Translations under genes and position numbers: made by a program
Shown: positions 1-9,049 of the stretch, in pieces
How the letters are laid out: every line of letters starts with the position of its first letter
How positions within the stretch are numbered: the stretch's first letter is position 1
Notes under the pieces: model-generated
The model's input: the letters and a program-made list of their open reading frames with translations, nothing else
Database searches by the model: none
What the model was told of the DNA's origin: nothing
NCBI GenBank assembly: GCA_936941205.1
Contig: CAKZJF010000080.1
Span: 1 to 34,358 of the forward strand
Direction of reading: 5' to 3'
Length of the DNA: 34,358 bases
Origin: an uncultured Candidatus Altimarinota bacterium
Lineage (GTDB): Bacteria > Patescibacteriota > Gracilibacteria > BD1-5 > UBA2023

Positions 1-2
1 AA

Positions 3-110
3 AGTGTCGCTCAAGTACTGCCAGTTACAGTATGAGTAATGGGTAATAATTGCTGTGTTTGTATTGAATTTGAACATCCAGCAAAAAAGAAAGTAAAAAA
101 TGATAGATAG
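3..110 (+). CDS. C-terminal end of an unrecognised protein (5' truncated)
   Basis: An open frame enters from the left edge and stops at TAG (108-110). One in-frame TGA (33-35) is read as Gly. The 35 visible residues contain a Cys-rich stretch N-N-C-C-V-C and a basic tail (P-A-K-K-K-V-K-N-D-R). I do not recognise the family. It is one of only two genes here that use TAG rather than TAA, so the stop could also be a chance frame end. Confidence 0.4.
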
Positions 111-158
111 ACAACAATATTACGCATAGTTATTATAAATAATTATTAAATAGTGTTT

Positions 159-329
159 TTACTCTCTTTCCATATCTTTATTTTCTCAGTAAAATCAGGA
201 TGTTTTGAACTTTGAGAAAGTCCAATATCGTAAGGGAGAGAAGGGGATTACACGTCCAAGTTCGATCATAAAATTACATTCTCGTTTAATATTCGCACTA
301 TCGAAGTTATACATATCAGTGAATTCCAT
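159..329 (-). CDS. possible small protein, 56 aa, unrecognised
   Basis: With TGA as Gly, a minus-strand frame runs from ATG (329) to TAA (159-161). It has two TGA codons near its end, in T-S-G-F-Y-G-E-N. Codon choice resembles neighbouring genes. A TATAGT box lies just before the ATG on the minus strand, which would fit a nearly leaderless message. I see no family motif. It could be a chance frame or the remnant of a longer gene, since the frame stays open upstream to the inverted repeat at 363-417. Confidence 0.35.
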
Positions 330-362
330 TGTTACTATATATACTGAGATGGAATATCCAAA

Positions 363-417
363 TCTAATATTGTATAAAATATATTGCATTATGTATTATA
401 TTTTATACAATATTAGA
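363..417. promoter_or_regulatory. 21-bp perfect inverted repeat, candidate operator
   Basis: Arms at 363-383 and 397-417 are exact reverse complements and enclose a 13-base spacer. The outer ends read TCTAATATTG and CAATATTAGA. The right arm ends 23 bases before the ATG at 441, so it overlaps the likely promoter of the membrane/XRE pair. It could be an operator for the XRE protein at 871-1080 or a strong mRNA hairpin. It lacks a U-tract suited to a terminator for a plus-strand gene. Confidence 0.55.
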
Positions 418-440
418 GTTATATTCTATCTGTTTTATAT

Positions 441-869
441 ATGATTGCACAGAATCAATGGTTTTCTCGTAGAAAATATGGAGGATGGGGACTTACTCCA
501 AAAACATGGCAAGGTTGGGCATACATACTATGCGCAGTAGGAGTTTTATTGATTGTTCAGTTATTCCTTCCAGATACTCCAAAAATGCAAGCGATCAGTA
601 CAGGTATCTGGGTATTTCTCCTTCTTATCGATATTATACCTGTAATGATTACCCTCAAAAAAGACGAAAGAGAAATTCATGTGGAAGCTATTTCAGAGCG
701 AAATGCAGCTTGGTTTATGAGTATAGTATTGGTAACTGGAATTGTCTATGAAATAGTTCGAGCTGATCTTCTTTCTAAACAGATTGAATGGAATTATTTT
801 ATGATAGTAGCATTATTTTGATGAGCTCTTGTAAAATCAATTTCAAATTATATACTCGACAGAGAATAA
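441..869 (+). CDS. small integral membrane protein, DUF2178-like
   Basis: 142 aa with in-frame TGA pair at 820-825 read as Gly-Gly; without recoding the last helix would be lost. About four membrane helices are visible (residues ~25-44, 53-72, 90-107, 116-132). Between helices 2 and 3 is an acidic, charged stretch ([11 protein letters not shown]), typical of DUF2178-type proteins, which often pair with a short XRE regulator. That pairing is seen here: the next gene starts two bases after this stop. Function is unknown; a membrane partner or target of the regulator is an inference. An inverted repeat lies just upstream (363-417). Confidence 0.75.
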
Positions 870-870
870 T

Positions 871-1080
871 ATGCAAACCAGAATCAAAGAGCTTCGAGCT
901 CGAAAAAATCTTACTCAAGAAGAACTTGCTACCATGGTTGGTGTCACAAGAGTAACAATAGCCTTACTAGAAAAAGGGAGGTACAACCCTTCTCTCCGAT
1001 TGGCAAAACTTATATCGCTCTTCTTATGAGAAGACATAGATACTATATTCCTATGGGATGAGGATGATTTAAAAATATAA
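871..1080 (+). CDS. XRE-family transcriptional regulator, 69 aa
   Basis: Stand-alone helix-turn-helix protein. Residues ~4-58 form the Cro/C1 fold: [17 protein letters not shown] leads into the recognition helix ([14 protein letters not shown]) and ends with N-P-S-L-R-L-A-K. One TGA (1027-1029) reads as Gly in L-F-L-G-E-D. The C-terminus F-L-W-D-E-D-D is typical of the short XRE proteins encoded beside DUF2178-like membrane proteins. It is co-transcribed with the gene before it and followed by a terminator. It likely binds near its own operon; the inverted repeat at 363-417 is the obvious candidate site. Confidence 0.9.
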
Positions 1081-1106
1081 GCAGATAGAATTTTCTGCTT
1101 TTTTTG
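1080..1106 (+). terminator. rho-independent terminator after the XRE gene
   Basis: Stem AGCAGA / TCTGCT with an 8-base loop, then seven T. It begins at the last base of the XRE stop codon. Confidence 0.75.
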
Positions 1107-1167
1107 TCACCAAAATTCCATATACTCGTCTTAAGTTTTGAAAGCGCTTGTCACTTACTGATATTAT

Positions 1168-1731
1168 ATGATTTCTTCTTCTCTAGAAAGAGTGAAAAAT
1201 GGCGATCTAGAAGCCTTTTCTCCTCTCTATGACTTTTCGTATAATCGTGTGTATGCATCGATTTTTCATCGAACCCTCGATACAACCCTTACGGAAGATA
1301 TTATTTCAGAGGTATATATGAAGGCAATAAAAAGCATATCCTCTCTCAAGGCGAAAACTGAATGAGAATTCATGGCATGGATGCTTCGTATAGCCTATAC
1401 TCATCTCGTTGATACAATGCGGGCTCGTAAAGATACCAACTCTATTGATGAAATGATTCATGAGCCCTGATATGAGCTTTCTCATACACAAAATATTGAT
1501 AATAAAAGCATTCTTGAGGAAGTGCTTACTTTTATGGAAACCCTTCCGGAACGTGATCGCATGATTCTTACACTTCGAATATGGGATGATTGTTCTTATG
1601 AGGAGATAGCCCTTATTACATGAGAAAAATCAGATAATTGTAAAAAGATTGTTTCTCGGACTCTTGAAAAGATCAGTGCAAACGTATCATATATGTTTAT
1701 TTTTTCAATCATTCTTACCCATGTCATCTAA
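1168..1731 (+). CDS. ECF-type RNA polymerase sigma factor
   Basis: 187 aa; in-frame TGAs are read as Gly, for example at 1363-1365 and 1621-1623. Region 2 lies at residues ~1-80 (D-L-E-A-F-S-P-L-Y-D... T-L-T-E-D-I-I-S-E-V-Y-M-K-A). Region 4 lies at ~125-180 (L-P-E-R-D-R-M-I-L-T-L-R... S-Y-E-E-I-A, then the helix-turn-helix). It lacks region 3, as ECF sigmas do. It directs RNA polymerase to a small regulon, probably envelope-related. Its 3' end overlaps the next gene by 11 bases, a sign of translational coupling with a membrane-bound partner. Confidence in the family is high; the target genes are unknown. Confidence 0.88.
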
Positions 1732-3172
1732 TCATAAAGAAATCCTCGAAGAACTCTATATACTAGAACCCAAACTTCAACTCCAAGAGAAGAAAATCAT
1801 CACAATTATAGAAAAAATGCAGGCTTGAAAGCCAGATATAGTTATAAACGAAACATTTCGCGAGGAATTAAAAAGTACAGTAATGTCTACTCTCCTTCCT
1901 ACAAAAACTATCAAGACATCATGGAAATTTTGACTATTTGATTTTAAGATTCATATTGCCTCTTGAGCTCTTGCATGCGTATTTATTTGAATGTTTATTT
2001 CACAATCATACTTAGAAATATTTCACTCAAGTATATCTTCATTTGTTCCTCAGATTATTCAGATTGACACTCCTTTTTCTGGTGCAAAACTTCAATACAT
2101 CCCCTCCTCACCCCCTATTAATCCTGCTCTGACTTTCGTTGGGAATACTACAATGAAAATGGAAAATGATCGAATGATAGCTCCAGGAGAACAATTTCCT
2201 TATTATAACTTTACTTTCACTGGAGCAATTCCAGAATATACAGGTTCACTCGATGTTTTTAAAAGAAATGGTGGTACATTTAACCCTGGAGAACTTAGTT
2301 CTTTATTTACAAATTTTCAAATTGAAGGACTCAATTTTCAGGCTTTTGAAAAAATAAGTATCACAAACCTTACCCTAAGTGAAGCTAGGGATTTTGGATA
2401 TATTGTGAGTATTGATCTTCAAAATGGCACTATTACCTTGAATCAAAATTGGGCAAAATGGCCACAATCACATTGTACTGCAGATGGCTGTGATCTTCCT
2501 ACAAAACTAGAAGAAAGTGATATGTCATCAGATGATACAATTATTCAAATTGGGAACGATTTCTTAAAGAAATATGGATTGGATGAATATCACATGACTA
2601 CTCCACAATTGGATAAAAATTGGAAGATTTATTATGCTCAAGCAAAAAAAGAATCCCCTTCAACCGCACAAATTCCTGAACAAGTGACGCTCACATATCC
2701 TCAAACAATTCATGGAATACGGATATATGACGAATATGGAACCTATAAATGACTCTCTCTTGCTTTCGATGTTCGTAATAAGCAGATTGCATCGATGTTT
2801 GGTTTTGAAAAACAATCACTCATACAAGCAAAATATACCGAAATGACCGATACAGCAAATATTCAACAAATTATACGATATGGCTGACGCTATCAGACAC
2901 AATCATTCAGTGGACAGAAAATAAAAGAAGCTTCTCTCGCTTCTCCAAGCATAGGATACGTTCGTCTCTGGTGAGAAACATATGAAGCTGATGGGCGCGG
3001 AAGAGAATTCTATGTTCCAGCATATGTTTTCCCGATTCTCAGTGAAGAGGCTCGTAAAGAAACAGGGCGAGAAAATATTGTAGTTCCTTTAGTGAAAGAT
3101 TTCGCTGAATTTTATCCAATCGATTCATCTGTATCGTCCAATCCAATTCCAACCCCACTTATGGTTCAGTAA
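1721..3172 (+). CDS. single-pass membrane protein, putative anti-sigma factor
   Basis: 483 aa with several TGA-Gly codons. Residues ~1-75 are charged and cytoplasmic-like, ~76-95 form one membrane helix, and the remaining ~390 residues are predicted outside the membrane. The start ATG lies inside the end of the sigma-factor gene. The gene order, coupling and topology match ECF sigma/anti-sigma pairs. I see no recognisable zinc anti-sigma motif (HxxxCxxC), so the role is inferred from context. The outer part has segments resembling sensory or regulatory domains of YycH/YycI type, but I cannot assign it. Possible role: sensing envelope state and releasing the sigma factor. Confidence 0.6.
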
Positions 3173-3202
3173 GTCTGTATATTATCATGAGGAGAAGATA
3201 TA

Positions 3203-3230
3203 TTGACATAATAAACTAAATATATATAAA
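3203..3230 (+). promoter_or_regulatory. promoter of threonine synthase
   Basis: TTGACA (3203-3208), 16-base spacer, TATAAA (3225-3230). It lies 77 bases before the thrC ATG. Confidence 0.6.
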
Positions 3231-3306
3231 AGATATTATCCAATTCCTAGTAACTTTACCTGGGCGGATATGTTTCTTTTCATACACATACACAAGGAGT
3301 ATTTCC

Positions 3307-4788
3307 ATGCACTACATCAGCACTCGTGGTCAATCCCCACAAGCTCGTTTTTCCGATATTCTTTTGGCCGGACTCGCTCCAGATGGTGGTCTCTATCTTC
3401 CAGAGAATTATCCCAAGGTATCTCTCGAGAAAATGAAAGCATGGCGTCACCTCTCTTACGCAGATTTGGCCCATGCAATCCTTTCACTCTACATTGACGA
3501 TATCCCATCCGATGATCTTCTTGCTATTTGTCGCAAGACATACACGGCAGAAATTTTCAAACACATGGATGAAAGCCATGCGCCCTATTATCCGATTGAT
3601 GGTACCATGGCAGACATTACTCCACTCATATGGCTGGAACCAATGTTTTCTCGAAGTCAGGTAAAGCCAACTGGAGGTATTGCTCTTCTTGGGCTTTCCA
3701 ATGGTCCAACTCTTGCCTTCAAGGATGTAGCACTCCAACTTGTCGGCAATCTCTTTGAATATGTTCTCGAAAAACGTGGGGAAACCCTTACGATTCTTGG
3801 TGCAACTTCCGGAGATACCGGCCCTGCGGCAGAATATGCACTGCGTGGTAAGAAGGGGATTGAGGTATTCATGCTTTCTCCTCACAATGCTGGTATGTCC
3901 CCATTTCAAGCGGCGCAGATGTACAGTTTGCAAGACAGCAATATCCACAACATTGCCATTCATGGAATGTTTGATGATGCGCAAGATATCGTGAAAACGA
4001 TTTCAAGTGATGCTTCTTTTAAAGCCTGCTACAGAATCGGTGCTGTGAACTCAATTAACTGGGCACGTATTCTTGCACAAGTGGTGTATTACTTCAAGGC
4101 ATACTTTGCTGCCACTGAAAATGAAGAAAACAGCATTAACTTTGCCATTCCATCAGGAAACTTCGGCAACGCTTGTGCTGGGCATATAGCACGCATGATG
4201 GGACTTCCGATTGACAAACTCATCATCGCAACCAATGAAAACGATGTGCTTGCAGAATTTTTTGCCACTGGTGTATATCAGCCACGAAAAAAAGCTGAAA
4301 TCACCTCAAGTCCATCTATGGACATAACGAAGGCTTCGAATTTTGAACGCGTTGTCTTCGATATGGTTGGGAGAAATGGTTCACTTACCCGTGAACTATT
4401 CGAAAACCTCAGTACCACTGGGGAATTCCATCTTTCAGCAACCGTGGCAGAAGAGCAGTTTGGCTTTATTGCAACTTCGAGCAGTCATCAAGATCGGCTT
4501 GAGGCAATCGAATTCGTTCATGTGGAAAACAAAGTTTTTATCGATCCACATACGGCAGATGCATATATTGCAGTGGTTAACCTATTGGATGATATCCATG
4601 GTATTACGGTTATTCTCGAGACCGCTCAAGCCTGCAAGTTTGATCAGATTACTTGGGATTCAACCGGGATGGATGTTAAGCGCCCACCAGGCCTCGTAGG
4701 CATTGAAGAGCTTCCACAAAGGGTTGAAGTCATTTTTCCGGATCCGAATATCGTGAAGGCAATGATTGAAGCGGTTTACAAAATATAA
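3307..4788 (+). CDS. thrC: threonine synthase
   Basis: 493 aa, PLP-dependent enzyme that converts O-phosphohomoserine to threonine. The N-terminus (Y-I-S-T-R-G, then L-A-P-D-G-G-L-Y-L-P) is characteristic of the long bacterial/fungal ThrC type. N-G-P-T-L-A-F-K-D carries the PLP lysine K139, followed by G-A-T-S-G-D-T-G-P and I-P-S-G-N-F-G-N phosphate-binding motifs. It starts after a canonical AAGGAG, which is rare in this window. About 32 glycines are all encoded by GGN and none by TGA. It is clearly richer in G+C than its neighbours. No other threonine-pathway gene is present. Both points suggest recent acquisition from a standard-code donor. Confidence 0.96.
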   Translation: MHYISTRGQSPQARFSDILLAGLAPDGGLYLPENYPKVSLEKMKAWRHLSYADLAHAILSLYIDDIPSDDLLAICRKTYTAEIFKHMDESHAPYYPIDGTMADITPLIWLEPMFSRSQVKPTGGIALLGLSNGPTLAFKDVALQLVGNLFEYVLEKRGETLTILGATSGDTGPAAEYALRGKKGIEVFMLSPHNAGMSPFQAAQMYSLQDSNIHNIAIHGMFDDAQDIVKTISSDASFKACYRIGAVNSINWARILAQVVYYFKAYFAATENEENSINFAIPSGNFGNACAGHIARMMGLPIDKLIIATNENDVLAEFFATGVYQPRKKAEITSSPSMDITKASNFERVVFDMVGRNGSLTRELFENLSTTGEFHLSATVAEEQFGFIATSSSHQDRLEAIEFVHVENKVFIDPHTADAYIAVVNLLDDIHGITVILETAQACKFDQITWDSTGMDVKRPPGLVGIEELPQRVEVIFPDPNIVKAMIEAVYKI

Positions 4789-4860
4789 ATACACATATTC
4801 CTGAGAAAGGCAGGAATTATCGAGAATGGGAGGTTTTACTCTCTCTTTTCCGAATAACAG

Positions 4861-4890
4861 AAATAGGGCACAGTGTGCCCTATTTTTATT
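4861..4890. terminator. bidirectional terminator between thrC and the alkD operon
   Basis: Perfect 11-bp stem: AAATAGGGCAC, loop AGT, GTGCCCTATTT, followed by TT-ATT on the plus strand. It lies between two convergent genes and overlaps the end of the minus-strand gene's stop codon region. Confidence 0.8.
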
Positions 4891-5602
4891 TCCCAAGATT
4901 CATATAGTACTTTCTCTTTTCATCATCCAATCGCTCTATCGCATATCGAAGCATGGTTCGTGGCATCTTGAGAGTATATGTATTAAGGAAATCAATTAGT
5001 ACCAATTCATTGACTCTTTTTCATACTTCCCGAAGCATCCATCCACAGGCCTTATGCATGAGATCATGTGGGTGATTGAGGAATCGAGGAATGAGATAGA
5101 AGGTAAGTTTCTCATTTCATTTCTTTATCTGATGAAAACTGGCTATCACTATAATACGCTGTATCCACAGATTTTCACTCGTAATACACTTTTCTATAAA
5201 TAGTACACGCTCTTCATGAGAGAGCGATTCTTCAAGATATGGTCATATGATATCTGGAGCGGAAGTATCAACCAAGTCCCAATTATTAATATGATCCACA
5301 TATCTCATATAGAATTCTCCGAGTTCTTTGATTGGATATATTTTTTTCTTTGCAAAAATGACAAGAGTATGAAGTCATGCAAGTCGCTCTTCATGGTACT
5401 CTGAAGAAAGGAGCTTTTCTATATCCTGAAATGTTGTGGATAAGAGAAAACAGGTAACAATTTTTCTCGTATCTGGAACACTTACTCCGAGAAATGTATC
5501 TCATTCCCCGTATTCTCCAGGTCATGTTTTAAAAAATCGTAATGCTCATAATGCCTTTTCTTTTTGAGCTTTTTTTCTGAGTTCTGTTTGAATTGGGTGC
5601 AT
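4886..5602 (-). CDS. DNA alkylation repair protein, AlkD-like HEAT-repeat glycosylase
   Basis: 238 aa, close to the usual AlkD length. It carries the family hallmarks: F-F-K-T-G-P-G-E-Y near residue 30, F-L-G-V-S-V-P-D-T-R-K-I, N-N-W-D-L-V-D-T, and the C-terminal signature H-K-A-C-G-W-M-L-R-E-V-G-K. Several of these glycines are TGA. AlkD enzymes remove bulky or positively charged alkylated bases without flipping them. It is the last gene of a four-gene operon; its ATG begins three bases after the upstream hydrolase's stop codon. Specific substrate not determinable from sequence alone. Confidence 0.88.
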
Positions 5603-5604
5603 AT

Positions 5605-6381
5605 TTATTGATAGATAAAAGTATTCATTCCCTGGATAGATTCTGGATATTGAAGAATAGAATTATGATTTGCTCATCAAATCGTTGTAACTACTTTTTC
5701 AGATGGGATTTTTTTAAGAAGTTCTGCAGTATGAGAATAGGGAATTACGGTATCATTTTCTGCAACAAGAATAAGTGTTTTACCAGTATAATCCGAAATA
5801 TATTGAACCGTATTGAATGTATGTTTCAAGAGAAGTGATATAGGAAAGTATGGGTAATTTGCTTGAGCAAGAGACTTCATAGAATCGTATGGTGTTATTA
5901 GTACCAATTTCTCAATATTCTTTTTTACTGCAAGATAGGTTGCAACCCCTGTACCAAGACTTCTCCCGACAAGAGTAGTATTTTCTCTTGTGATCACACC
6001 AGAAGCAATAAGGGTATCATAGAGAAAGACTGCATCATGAAAAAGATTCTCTTCTGTTGGTTTTCATTCGCTTTTTCCATATCCTCGATAATTGATTGCA
6101 ATAAGATTTCCCGAGAAGATAGTATGCTCAAAAATTCCTGCAATATCTTCCGCATTTCCTCAAAAATAAAGAATAGTCATGCCACTTCCGGTTATTTTCT
6201 GATATCATGATAACCGAATTCCATCCGTTTCTACTTCAAAGGATTTCACTCATGAGAGTGAAAGAACTTCATGACGCTGAGTTCCAATGAATATAAGACT
6301 TTCTTGAGAGATAAAAAGAATAATACAGATGAAAATATAGAGTCCGGAAAGTATTCCAAGGAGAGTAAGAAAGTATTTCAT
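5605..6381 (-). CDS. alpha/beta hydrolase with N-terminal membrane helix
   Basis: 258 aa. Residues ~2-25 form a membrane helix or uncleaved signal. The hydrolase fold follows: oxyanion region F-G-G-N-A-E-D, Y-R-G-Y-G-K-S, nucleophile elbow G-R-S-L-G with S141, acid D210 in A-E-N-D-T-V-I-P, and H239 in G-G-A-N-H-N-S. The Gly-Gly before the catalytic His segment is TGA-TGA. It resembles the BEM46/YfhR/FrsA-like group. Substrate unknown. It sits between a lipoprotein gene (3-base gap) and alkD (2-base gap). Confidence 0.85.
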
Positions 6382-6384
6382 ATA

Positions 6385-7026
6385 TTATGATAATCAAAAT
6401 ATCCGACCAAACCATCGAATCAATACATCAATTATTCAATATCCTGTTGAGGATTGAACGGTATTATTTTTATAGACAGTATCTATACCTCCTGTGTGTC
6501 CTATATCCTGTTGAAAATGCTTTTCAAATGCTTTACAACTCGGATATTTATCTTCAAGTTTTTTCAACCAGACAGACTCATCTCATTCTATAAAAACATC
6601 GAGAAGGGATTTTGCCTGATATCCGCAACCGCTTCCTTTCTTCTTATTCCAACCCATAACCGTTCCATATCGTTTTCAGAGGATAAGGGAATCATCTTTA
6701 CAGGTTATAGTAGTAATATGAAAGATACTATAGCGATCAGGATATGAGCCATCTTGTGCGTCAGAAAGAGCAATAATCATACTTCCTGAAGAAATATTTG
6801 GATATTTTGTGTCAGAGTAATTCATCCACCTCCAAGTAGTTGGATGAACATAGGATTCATTCCGAAATGGAAAATCATATTTCTTAAAATCCAACCAAAC
6901 TCAGGATTGCGTTGTTGTAACAGAATCAATCCTTCCAATCATTACTTCCCATGGCGATGGTGGCATACAAGCAAATGAGAGAATTGGAAAAAGAAAAAAG
7001 AAAAGTCACAAGAGGGTACGAATCAT
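6385..7026 (-). CDS. predicted lipoprotein, unrecognised
   Basis: 213 aa. The N-terminus is a lipoprotein signal: M-I-R-T-L-L-G, a hydrophobic core, then lipobox L-S-F-A-C with C20 as lipidation site. The mature part has further cysteines (I-T-C-K-D, G-C-G-Y, P-S-C-K), possibly disulfide-bonded, and W-R-W-M-N. The C-terminus is again hydrophobic. TGA codons fall at plausible glycines. The start lies 2 bases after the mntP stop, so it is co-transcribed with the manganese exporter. Function not recognised. Confidence 0.75.
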
Positions 7027-7028
7027 AT

Positions 7029-7592
7029 TTAAAAATAGAGATGTTCTATAAGAATCTTCAATCCAATAATTACCAATATTCCTCATCCAATAATTTCAGC
7101 ATGTCCTCAGATATGCTTTCAGAATTTTTTTCCAAATTCAATCCCAATGAATGATGCTATAAAAGTAATAATTCCAATAATAATTGCTGGAAGTAATATT
7201 GAAGATTCCGTTGCTGTTAAAGATATACCAACAGCAAGTGCATCTATGCTTGTCGCTATTCAAAGAAACAAAAGAGATCGTAATCAAAAAATATTTGTTA
7301 CCTTATCTGATTCATTCGATTCTTTCGATCATTCATATATCATATTTCCACCAATATATGCAAGTAATATAAAGGCAATCCAATGATCATATCCAGAAAT
7401 AACTCATAAAAATAATGTCGCAAAATAGAAGCCAATTACAGGCATAATTGCCTGAAAAAAACCAAAACAAGCAGACATTGAGAAGGATTGATGGAATTTT
7501 ACTTTCTTTTCCTGAAGTCATGTGGTAATAGATACGGCAAATGCATCCGCTGACAAAGAGAAGGCTAATAGAAGTATCTGAAAAATATTCAT
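7029..7592 (-). CDS. mntP: manganese efflux pump MntP
   Basis: 187 aa, six membrane helices, full family length. Two copies of the helix motif with conserved acidic residue are visible: L-S-A-D-A-F-A-V-S-I near the start and S-I-D-A-L-A-V-G-I-S around residue 110. Also G-F-F-Q-A-I-M-P-V-I-G and the C-terminal I-G-L-K-I-L-I-E-H. Roughly nine glycines are TGA, including many in helices. MntP proteins export Mn2+ from the cytoplasm. First gene of an operon with a lipoprotein, a hydrolase and AlkD. In other bacteria mntP is often under a manganese riboswitch or MntR; I see neither here, as only 36 bases separate it from the terminator-like hairpin upstream. Confidence 0.92.
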
Positions 7593-7599
7593 ACAAATG

Positions 7600-7638
7600 A
7601 AAAGAGATATCCCTCAGTATAAGAAATATCTCTTTTTT
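7600..7638. terminator. hairpin between the 7649-8664 genes and mntP
   Basis: Stem of 11 bp (7600-7610 with 7626-7636) and a 15-base loop. The T-run is good on the plus strand and weak on the minus strand, where the upstream gene ends at 7649. It may terminate that operon partially. Confidence 0.5.
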
Positions 7639-7648
7639 AGAAAACAAA

Positions 7649-8200
7649 TTATTGAACTTGCACCAATTGTGGCTGTAACATACGACGGTGATACTCTTTG
7701 AGAACATTTCCACAAAGCTCTGCAGAAAGCAAGAGCACATCGCAAAACTCAACTTTCTCACGTATATTCATCTGTTTGGAAGATTCATAGTAGTAATGCT
7801 TCGCAAGCGAAATTGGATGGATTACATCTCTACGTTCTCATGTAACATGAAAGAGAAAGTGCTGATCAGCTGCTTCCATAAAACTTCTTTTTTCTGCATA
7901 ATTTACATTCGGATCAAAGGCATTTTCATCCACTATATACGATGAAAGGAGAAGGGAAAAATACTCTGCCGCGGTATAGAGTGAAAGGGGAATAGTATTT
8001 CCTTCATTTTTTCTCATAAATGCCTGAAAAATCTCATTCATCATTTCCAGTTGATAATCATCCATGGTCATGTCAGCTACTTCTTTTTCGAGCAGTGCTG
8101 TCAACCGAGCCTGAAAAGTATCAAGGAGTTTTTTGAACTGAATAGTTTGTGCTATTTGTGCATGTTCATCTGATGAACGAAGTGAGAGAATTTGAGACAT
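7649..8200 (-). CDS. unrecognised protein, 183 aa
   Basis: Soluble and mostly helical, with no signal or membrane segment. One TGA read as Gly (7838-7840, F-H-V-T-G-E-R-R-D-V). It is rich in Q, E and L (A-R-L-T-A-L-L-E-K-E-V-A-D-M-T-M-D-D-Y) and ends in Q-P-Q-L-V-Q-V-Q. Starts two bases after the stop of the gene at 8203-8664, so the two form an operon and probably act together. No family motif recognised. Confidence 0.7.
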
Positions 8201-8202
8201 AA

Positions 8203-8664
8203 TTATACTACGAAAGAAGGGGTAATGTGGAGGCTATTTACTTTTACATGGAGAAGATGGGGATTCTCCTCGTCTGGTCGGATACCAGCATTTTCAAGAG
8301 CAAACACCTTTTCAGTTCATGCTTCATCCAGTACCATACTCAGACGAGAGCCATCAAGATCACATAAAGAAATAATACCAAGAACTCGAGACTGAATAAG
8401 AAACATCGGAAATGTTGCCATAACTCACCATCCATGAAACCATTGAGTTTCTTGACTATTATAGAGTTTAAAGGTGAGAACTTTTCTCTCTTCGATACTA
8501 TAGAGTGCTGATGTATTGCTCGTTTTTGAACGAAGTACAAGAAATTGTTTCATACTACCATCAAGCTCTGGGATTCCTATACTATCAGTAATTTTCGCAT
8601 TATAGATTTCCTCGATGGTATTTGGCTGCCTTTTCTCATTTGTTCCCTCTTGTGATGATTCCAT
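8203..8664 (-). CDS. unrecognised protein, 153 aa
   Basis: The frame becomes 153 codons when TGA is Gly (for example H-G-W-G-V-M-A-T-F). The middle looks like a beta-rich domain (F-L-V-L-R-S-K-T-S-N-T-S, V-L-T-F-K-L-Y-N-S-Q-E-T). The first ~20 residues are polar (S-S-Q-E-G-T-N-E-K-R-Q-P). No signal peptide. It is the first gene of a two-gene unit with 7649-8200. Function unknown. Confidence 0.7.
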
Positions 8665-8728
8665 TATTGCATATTATAAAGTATGTAGTATAATAATATA
8701 TTTTATAGGAAATCAAGTGAAAAAATAA

Positions 8729-8752
8729 AAAGACCCCCATACGGGGGTCTTT
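8729..8752 (-). terminator. strong terminator after the 67-aa gene
   Basis: 10-bp stem AAAGACCCCC / GGGGGTCTTT with a four-base loop. On the minus strand it is followed by TTTATTTTTTC, so it ends transcription of 8769-8972. Confidence 0.85.
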
Positions 8753-8768
8753 CACTGTATATATCATG

Positions 8769-8972
8769 TTATCTTCCGCGTCCTGCAGCGCGTCCTGGGC
8801 GTTGTTTATTTGGAGGATTGAAGTTGGCTCATTTACCAAACTTACTCCCATTCTGAAAATTGGCGGCGCCAAACTTGGTTACCTTTTGTGCTACAGGAGG
8901 AATCTTATGAGCCTCTTCTTCAGATTGTTCTGGAGTTTCTAAATCTTCTTCGTTCTGTTCTGTTGATGTCAT
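8769..8972 (-). CDS. small protein with acidic head and basic tail, 67 aa
   Basis: Too short for ordinary gene calling, and broken by a TGA (G in F-G-K-G-A-N-F). Residues 1-22 are strongly acidic (N-E-E-D-L-E-T-P-E-Q-S-E-E-E). Residues 23-67 are basic and Gly/Asn/Phe-rich with near-repeats (K-F-G-A-A-N-F-Q, K-F-G-K-G-A-N-F-N) and end in R-P-G-R-A-A-G-R-G-R. The RG-rich tail suggests nucleic-acid binding, which is inference. A strong terminator follows directly, which supports a real gene. Confidence 0.7.
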
Positions 8973-9049
8973 AAAAATATTTTAAGGTAAAGTTGATTAT
9001 ATAGAGGGGGAGTACTTTTGCAAGTGGAGTTTAATGGTTTTTTTGTGGA

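Larger units (their letters stand above)
111..440. other. gene-poor stretch upstream of the membrane/XRE pair
   Basis: No confident gene lies here. It holds the doubtful 56-aa minus frame (159-329), the long inverted repeat (363-417) and very AT-rich promoter-like DNA before the ATG at 441. Confidence 0.5.

Noticed and set aside
3484-3984. 166-codon minus-strand open frame inside thrC
   Set aside because: It lies opposite the highly conserved threonine synthase and shows no motif; a shadow of the GC-richer codon use.
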